Source: JAUWQU01 sp964564285
Lineage (GTDB): Bacteria; Planctomycetota; Phycisphaerae; SM23-33
Length of the DNA stretch: 8,053 nucleotides
NCBI GenBank assembly: GCA_964564285.1
Contig: CAZMBZ010000252.1
Span: 1 to 8,053, forward strand
Reading direction: 5' to 3'
Made by a program: the position numbers and the translations under genes. This document shows, piece after piece, positions 5,485 to 8,053 of this stretch (the stretch's first letter is position 1; every line of letters starts with the position of its first letter). A model generated the notes under the pieces. The model worked only from the letters and a program-made list of their open reading frames with translations. It was not told the DNA's origin and searched no databases.

Positions 5485-7974
5485 CTAGTTGATTTTCACC
5501 TCGCCGTACTTGGTTTCCCAGTTCTTGATGGCCGCCTGGAGGGCTTCTTCGGCCTTCTTGAGCGTCGCGCCTTGCTTGGCTTTCTTGGATCGGCTGGCGA
5601 GGTTGGGGGCGATGCGTTTCATCGTCGCCACGAACGGCCTGCCGTCTTTGCCGAGCATTTCGGATGCCTTGGCCAGGCCGATGTTACCCCAGCGTGCGCC
5701 CAGGATAGTCCAACTTGCCGGGAGGGATGCCATGTTGGGATATATCCGCTCGATCGCCGGCAGCAGGGCGATGGCGTGCTCGGGGTTTTTCTTCATGTTT
5801 ATGTAGCGGAGCGTCTCGAAGATGTTGTTCATATCGATGGGCTGTTTGAAGCCCTCGCGTAGCTGGATGCGATTGATCGACTTTGCCATGCCCGCGACGA
5901 GTTCGTCCTTGATCTTCGGGTTCGTGGCGATAGCTTTCTTGAACACGCTGGTGGCGCCCCAGCGTCGGCTGGGCAGGTTCGTGTCGGCGTCGTAGCTGGC
6001 CAGCATCGTCGGCAGCATCGACCGGAATACCTCGGTCTCCGGGATCAGGGGCTCCATCACCTTGAAGGCGGCGACCCGCAGCCACCAATCCTTCTCGGAG
6101 AAGTACGGCTTGACCACGTCGAGATTGGCGGTGATGGTCTTGGCGTCGCAGCAGCTCATCGCCATCAGTGCGTGGCGCTTTTCCCACATCGGGGCTTTGG
6201 GGTTCTTCAGCGTCTTGATGATCTGCGGCAGGAAGTTCTCCCTGATCATCTCGGGCGTGATGTTCGAGACCGTCTTGCCCGCGCCCCAACCCGTTGTACA
6301 ACTGATTGCGTTGAGGCCCGCCACGCGAAGGCGCCCATCCTTGCTGGCAAGGGCCTTCTTGATTACCGGAACAGCCTTTTCGCCCTGGTAGCCGAGTGCG
6401 TTGGCGGCCCAAACCCGGGTCGTCGGCAGGTAATGGTGCATCATCTTGAAGTACCACTCGACGGGCATGTTCTTCTTCCGCTCGTCATTTTTGCTGGCGT
6501 TGGTCCCGCGAGAAAGCGCCTTGCCGCTGGCGTCGTAAAGCGTCGAGAAAACGGCCTTGATCGCATCCGGTTCCATGTCGATGACGACGCCGTCCACGGT
6601 GTCGGTTCGGTGGAAGTCGTCGGTCTCAAGGGCCTTCTCCACGGCCGTGGCAACGTGCGGCACACTGTACTTGGTGCGCGGCTTGCCGCAGATACGCAGG
6701 TTATGCAGGCACGAGGTATAAGCCATTGCGATTATGCCGGTCTGGTATGTCGGCGCCCTGCCGATCGTGCCGTGCCCGGGGTAGTAGGGCGTCTTGAAGC
6801 CCCCGCCCGGCATGCGCGATAGCTCGAAGTGCCAGATCAACTGGTCCTTGTTTCGGCGGTAGGAGTCCTTGTGGGCCTCGGGCACGATGGCATCGACGAT
6901 GTTCCGCCAGGTCATGTTGGCGAAGGTCGAGCCGTGCCCGGTTTCGCTGTCGGCGTAGCTGTCGGTCTCGCTCAGGGCCAGCAGTTGCGCCCCGCCCTGG
7001 AACTTCTTGTCCGGCAGCAGCGTCAGGGCCGACGCCAAGCCTCCGTTCTTGCCGTTGGACGAGCCCCACAGTTCCGGGTGATGGTCGCCGTAGGGAACGC
7101 CGCCGCGCCCGGCGAAGCGGAAGAACAGCCGCAACGCGTCGTTGTAGGTTCTCTCGCTGACTTTCACGCCGCACTCGCGGGAGAGGACCAGCGTCGTAAG
7201 GCCCTGGTCGCCCGCGGCGTTGAGCAGGCCGCCGGTGACGTATCCCGGCCCGCAGTGGGCCGTGCCATGGCCCCACCCGCCGAAGTACTGGCCTGCGCTT
7301 AACTGGTCGCACCTTGCCTTGAGCGCCGGCAGGACCCGCTTGTCGCCCGTGGCGAGGTAGTACTCGCCCAGGAATATGCCGCTGTAACCGATGCCCCAGG
7401 TGCTCGTGCCGCATTTGGCCCTGGCGAGCTTGACCGCATAGGCTTCGACGGCGGGCATGTACTTCTTCTCGCCGGTGGATATCAGGAACAACCCTTCCAG
7501 ATTGCCCGTGATGCCGCCGCACGGGCCGCCGTTTTTGAGGATGAACGCCGCGGTGTCATCAACGATCCGCTTGGACTTCTTGCAGTTGGCGGGGAAGGTC
7601 CGGCTGTAGCTGCCTATGGCTTCGAGTTGGATCGTGACCGTTTGCCTGGCGTCGCCGCGTTTGATCGAGAACTTCATTTTCCCGTTGCGCCCCTCGGCCG
7701 CGTTGATCGCAAAGCCCAGCGGATGGCGCGGGTCCTGGATCTCCAGCGACTCGCCGTCGACCGCCAGCAGCACATCACCGGTCTTGAGCTTGCTGGCTGC
7801 GGGTGTATCGGGCGTGACCTTCGTCACCCGCAGCACGCCGCCTTTTATGTCGGCGTTGATTCCGGTAACGCCGACCATGAACTCCTTGCAGTCCTTGCCG
7901 GCCGGGAGGATATTGCCCAGTGCGCCCATAGGCGCCGCTACGGCCAGGATCATCGCAAACACGACTCGTTTCAT
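5485..7974 (-). CDS. Exported PDZ / helical-toroid-like / HEAT-repeat protein of unknown function
   Basis: An 829-residue exported protein. The frame is open upstream, but ATG 7974 is chosen because AAGGG lies 6 bases before it and the protein then starts with a classic signal peptide, MKRVVFAMILAVAAPMGALG, with likely cleavage after G20. Residues about 30-118 form a PDZ domain (GGVLRVTKVTPDTPAASKLKTGDVLLAVDG). Residues about 125-430 are alternating helices with Gly/His-rich turns: GGWGHGTAHCGPGY (232-245), YGDHHPELWGSSNG (295-308), ETGHGSTFANMTW (344-356) and PGHGTIGRAPTYQTG (399-413). This resembles an alpha/alpha toroid. I believe it matches the family catalogued as DUF6288, but could not check. 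Residues about 516-780 contain HEAT-like repeats (TRVWAANALG..AVPVIKKALASKDGRLRVAGLNAI; WWLRVAAFKVMEPL). A Lys-rich, possibly coiled-coil tail ends the protein. No protease triad is apparent beside the PDZ domain. It probably acts in the periplasm or outside the cell, binding a peptide or glycan; this is inference. Confidence 0.8.
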   Translation of the reverse strand: MKRVVFAMILAVAAPMGALGNILPAGKDCKEFMVGVTGINADIKGGVLRVTKVTPDTPAASKLKTGDVLLAVDGESLEIQDPRHPLGFAINAAEGRNGKMKFSIKRGDARQTVTIQLEAIGSYSRTFPANCKKSKRIVDDTAAFILKNGGPCGGITGNLEGLFLISTGEKKYMPAVEAYAVKLARAKCGTSTWGIGYSGIFLGEYYLATGDKRVLPALKARCDQLSAGQYFGGWGHGTAHCGPGYVTGGLLNAAGDQGLTTLVLSRECGVKVSERTYNDALRLFFRFAGRGGVPYGDHHPELWGSSNGKNGGLASALTLLPDKKFQGGAQLLALSETDSYADSETGHGSTFANMTWRNIVDAIVPEAHKDSYRRNKDQLIWHFELSRMPGGGFKTPYYPGHGTIGRAPTYQTGIIAMAYTSCLHNLRICGKPRTKYSVPHVATAVEKALETDDFHRTDTVDGVVIDMEPDAIKAVFSTLYDASGKALSRGTNASKNDERKKNMPVEWYFKMMHHYLPTTRVWAANALGYQGEKAVPVIKKALASKDGRLRVAGLNAISCTTGWGAGKTVSNITPEMIRENFLPQIIKTLKNPKAPMWEKRHALMAMSCCDAKTITANLDVVKPYFSEKDWWLRVAAFKVMEPLIPETEVFRSMLPTMLASYDADTNLPSRRWGATSVFKKAIATNPKIKDELVAGMAKSINRIQLREGFKQPIDMNNIFETLRYINMKKNPEHAIALLPAIERIYPNMASLPASWTILGARWGNIGLAKASEMLGKDGRPFVATMKRIAPNLASRSKKAKQGATLKKAEEALQAAIKNWETKYGEVKIN

Positions 7975-7980
7975 CGTTTT

Positions 7981-7986
7981 CCCTTC
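7981..7986 (-). promoter_or_regulatory. Ribosome binding site that fixes the start of the PDZ/HEAT protein
   Basis: The minus strand reads GAAGGG, 6 bases before ATG 7974. This is the best ribosome site near the open frame's 5' end and leads straight into a signal peptide, so the 22 upstream in-frame codons are taken as leader. Upstream (to 8053) I see no clear -35/-10 pair; a TTGAC..GTCAA inverted repeat (8019-8040) is the only symmetric element. Confidence 0.65.
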
Positions 7987-8053
7987 GGTTTCTGCGAGGT
8001 GACAAAAGGCTTCGACTGTTGACATGCTGCACCACGTCAAATGCGCGAACGTT

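Noticed and set aside
7975..8040. Upstream in-frame start for the PDZ/HEAT protein (22 extra residues)
   Set aside because: The downstream ATG has a strong ribosome site and exposes a signal peptide at the N-terminus; the extension would bury it.
8019..8040. TTGAC-N12-GTCAA as a regulator site or -35 element
   Set aside because: The arms are only 5 bp, the spacing matches no regulator I know, and no -10 lies at the right distance.
1..8053. tRNA, rRNA, CRISPR array, insertion sequence or transposase
   Set aside because: I saw no tRNA-like cloverleaf arms, regularly spaced repeats, terminal inverted repeats or transposase motifs on either strand.

Overview
The window is a GC-rich piece of bacterial DNA, most likely from a metagenomic or draft assembly, because it contains an exact 100-base run of N (1709-1808). 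The gene set is a uroporphyrinogen-decarboxylase-like protein, two very long duplicated ABC-2 type permeases, and a secreted PDZ / helical-repeat / HEAT protein. That mix resembles what is common in Planctomycetota and related PVC bacteria. This placement is an inference from gene style; no marker gene is present.

Layout. Positions 1-397 hold no gene I can support, only a short tandem repeat (276-311) and possibly the last 20 codons of a gene entering from the left. Positions 398-1098 (minus strand) are a type II toxin-antitoxin pair: a Phd/YefM-like antitoxin followed by a PIN-domain toxin. The two genes overlap by four bases (GTGA), and an AT-rich, symmetric promoter/operator-like segment lies upstream. 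Positions 1205-1708 (minus) are the C-terminal half of a UroD/cobalamin-methyltransferase-superfamily protein, cut by the gap.

On the other side of the gap, divergently oriented, are two consecutive plus-strand genes (1809-3601 and 3614-5362). They encode paralogous ABC-2-like permeases, and each is built from two homologous membrane halves, so four related half-units stand in a row. No ATPase gene is visible. Only about 30 N-terminal residues of the first permease seem to be missing, whereas about half of the UroD-like protein is missing, so the true gap must be longer than 100 bp.

The second permease converges on a large minus-strand gene (5485-7974). A 10-bp perfect inverted repeat between them is a good terminator candidate. 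The large gene encodes an 829-residue exported protein: signal peptide, PDZ domain, Gly/His-rich helical-toroid-like region and C-terminal HEAT-like repeats. Its function is unknown.

The points most worth a second look are: a near-perfect 20-bp palindrome inside the first permease that coincides with a 9-residue insertion relative to its neighbour paralogue; the PDZ-toroid-HEAT exported protein; the four-fold permease duplication without an ATPase; and an in-frame collagen-like Gly-X-Y tail lying just beyond the toxin stop codon.
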